NCBI GenBank assembly: GCA_019751575.1
Contig: JAIENF010000528.1
Span: 1-8,404, forward strand
Direction of reading: 5' to 3'
Origin: Burkholderiales bacterium
GTDB lineage: Bacteria; Pseudomonadota; Gammaproteobacteria; Burkholderiales; CAIKXV01
Length of the DNA: 8,404 nt
Of the stretch, positions 7,458 to 8,404 are shown one piece after another. The translations under genes were made by a program, and so were the position numbers. How positions within the stretch are numbered: the first letter of the stretch is position 1; each line of letters starts with the position of its first letter. A model generated the notes under the pieces. That model was not told the DNA's origin. It saw nothing but the letters and a program-made list of their open reading frames with translations, and did no database searches.

Positions 7458-8381
7458 TCAGCCGGCGCTGCCGTTCAGGAACGGCTTCAGGCAGGCATAG
7501 GCCATCGCATGCACCGGGGTCGGCACGCCGTGCTCGCGGCCCTTGCGCACCACCAGTCCGGACAGGCTTTCCAGTTCGAGCCGCTTGCCGCGGTTCAGGT
7601 CGTGGTACATCGACGCATACATGTCTGCAGGGAAGCCCTGGTGCTTCTTCACCAGCGCATCCACGATGTCGGCCGGCAGTTCGATGCCGACCGCGCGTGC
7701 CACTGCCGCGGCCTCGGCAAAGCCCTGCCGCGCGATCTCGAGCAGGTCGGGGTCGTGGTAGACCACGCCGGCAGGTCGGCGCGCGAGCGCGGTCAGCGCC
7801 GCATTGGTGCTCAGGCCGATGAACTTGTTCCATTGCGCGGCGCGGATGTCCTTGACCACCGTGGCACCGAACCCGGCCGCGATGCACGCGTCGCGGAACC
7901 GCACGGCACGCTCCGAAAGGCTGCCGTCCGCCTCGCCGAACTCGAGTGCCGGGTTCGCCGAGTTGTAGCGCACGGTGCCGGGTGTCTCGATCACCGCCGA
8001 CACGAACGCGAGCCCGCCGAGCACGCGGTCGCCACCCGCCACCGCGCCGACCCGATGCTGGCCGTCGACGCCGTTCTGCAGGCTGATGCAGATGCCGCCC
8101 CGGTCGAGCAGCGGTGCGATCGCGCGTGCGGCGGCTTCGGTGTCGAACAGCTTCACGCAGAACAGGACCACGTCGACCGGCGCCACCGTGGACGGGTCGT
8201 CGGTGGCGACCGCCTTCGGCAGGTGGATGTCCCCCGCCGGGCCGACCAGCGAGAAACCCTTGGCACGGATCGCATCGAGATGCGCACCGCGCGCGATGAA
8301 CACCACCTCGTTGCCGCTCGCGGCGAGTTTCGCCCCGTAGTACCCGCCGATGCCGCCGGCGCCCATGATCGCGATGCGCAT
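7458..8381 (-). CDS. Ketopantoate reductase family protein (PanE/ApbA-like, 2-dehydropantoate 2-reductase family)
   Basis: This 307-residue protein has an N-terminal Rossmann fold with GAGGIGG at 7-13 and Arg31 after the second strand, where E. coli PanE contacts the NADPH phosphate. Family active-site residues can be matched to E. coli PanE: Lys77 (Lys72), Asn103 in LQNGVDG (Asn98), Lys186 in QWNKF (Lys176), Ser257 and Asp261 in ASMYHD (Ser244, Asp248), and Glu269 (Glu256). The canonical reaction is NADPH-dependent reduction of 2-dehydropantoate to pantoate in pantothenate and CoA synthesis, in the cytoplasm. However, the position of E. coli Asn180 is Leu190 here, and no other pantothenate gene is nearby. 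The family also contains many paralogues annotated PanE that act on other 2-keto acids or are untested. The start is supported by MRIAIMGAGG and a Shine-Dalgarno sequence. The family is certain; the substrate is not. Confidence 0.93.
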   Translation of the reverse strand: MRIAIMGAGGIGGYYGAKLAASGNEVVFIARGAHLDAIRAKGFSLVGPAGDIHLPKAVATDDPSTVAPVDVVLFCVKLFDTEAAARAIAPLLDRGGICISLQNGVDGQHRVGAVAGGDRVLGGLAFVSAVIETPGTVRYNSANPALEFGEADGSLSERAVRFRDACIAAGFGATVVKDIRAAQWNKFIGLSTNAALTALARRPAGVVYHDPDLLEIARQGFAEAAAVARAVGIELPADIVDALVKKHQGFPADMYASMYHDLNRGKRLELESLSGLVVRKGREHGVPTPVHAMAYACLKPFLNGSAG

Positions 8382-8386
8382 TGTTT

Positions 8387-8393
8387 CTTCCTT
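8387..8393 (-). promoter_or_regulatory. Shine-Dalgarno site of the PanE-like gene
   Basis: Read on the minus strand the bases are AAGGAAG. The AGGA core ends 7 nt before the ATG at 8381-8379, which is good spacing. It is the only clear ribosome-binding site among the genes whose starts are visible in this window, and it confirms the start. The promoter of this gene would lie beyond the right edge. Confidence 0.75.
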
Positions 8394-8404
8394 CCGTCGC
8401 TCAG

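Noticed and set aside
6817..7887. Open frame of 356 codons on the minus strand spanning both minus-strand genes
   Set aside because: It bridges two independently recognisable genes in another frame and has a low-information, Arg-rich translation.

Overview
The window is very GC-rich, nearly fully coding and strongly biased to G/C in third codon positions. It looks like chromosome of a high-GC proteobacterium. A betaproteobacterium (Burkholderiales-like) is my best guess, from the proteasome-like gene type and the fused ATP-grasp/alpha-E gene; nothing here fixes the genus. I see no tRNA, rRNA, CRISPR array, insertion sequence or sign of recent transfer. No gap between genes exceeds 60 bases.

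Plus strand, 1-6644: four co-directional genes form a compact operon. They are (1) the C-terminal 761 codons of a large DUF2126 putative amidoligase whose start lies off the left edge; (2) an 867-residue fusion of a circularly permuted ATP-grasp ligase with an alpha-E domain; (3) a transglutaminase-like cysteine hydrolase with intact Cys/His/Asp; and (4) an Anbu-type bacterial proteasome homologue with its predicted Thr nucleophile directly after the initiator Met. Gaps are 59 nt, 9 nt and a 4-nt ATGA overlap, so genes 2-4 are probably translationally coupled. The set combines two predicted ATP-dependent carboxylate-amine ligases, a papain-like hydrolase or transferase and an Ntn hydrolase. 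This suggests that some peptide or amide conjugate is built and then trimmed or degraded. To my knowledge the substrate and product of this widespread gene set remain undetermined, which makes it the most interesting content here.

Minus strand, 8381-6654: two genes converge on the operon, with only 9 nt between the opposing stop codons. The first to be transcribed encodes a ketopantoate-reductase-family NADPH oxidoreductase with a clear Shine-Dalgarno sequence. After 33 nt comes a small membrane protein with an N-terminal zinc ribbon and a HEAGH metallopeptidase-type motif. The two may share a transcript, but nothing visible links them to the plus-strand operon.

Points worth checking are a possible loss of a conserved acidic residue in Anbu (Ala180), a non-canonical residue in the reductase (Leu190 where E. 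coli PanE has Asn180), and the absence of a Shine-Dalgarno sequence before the ATP-grasp gene, where a candidate extended -10 promoter is found.
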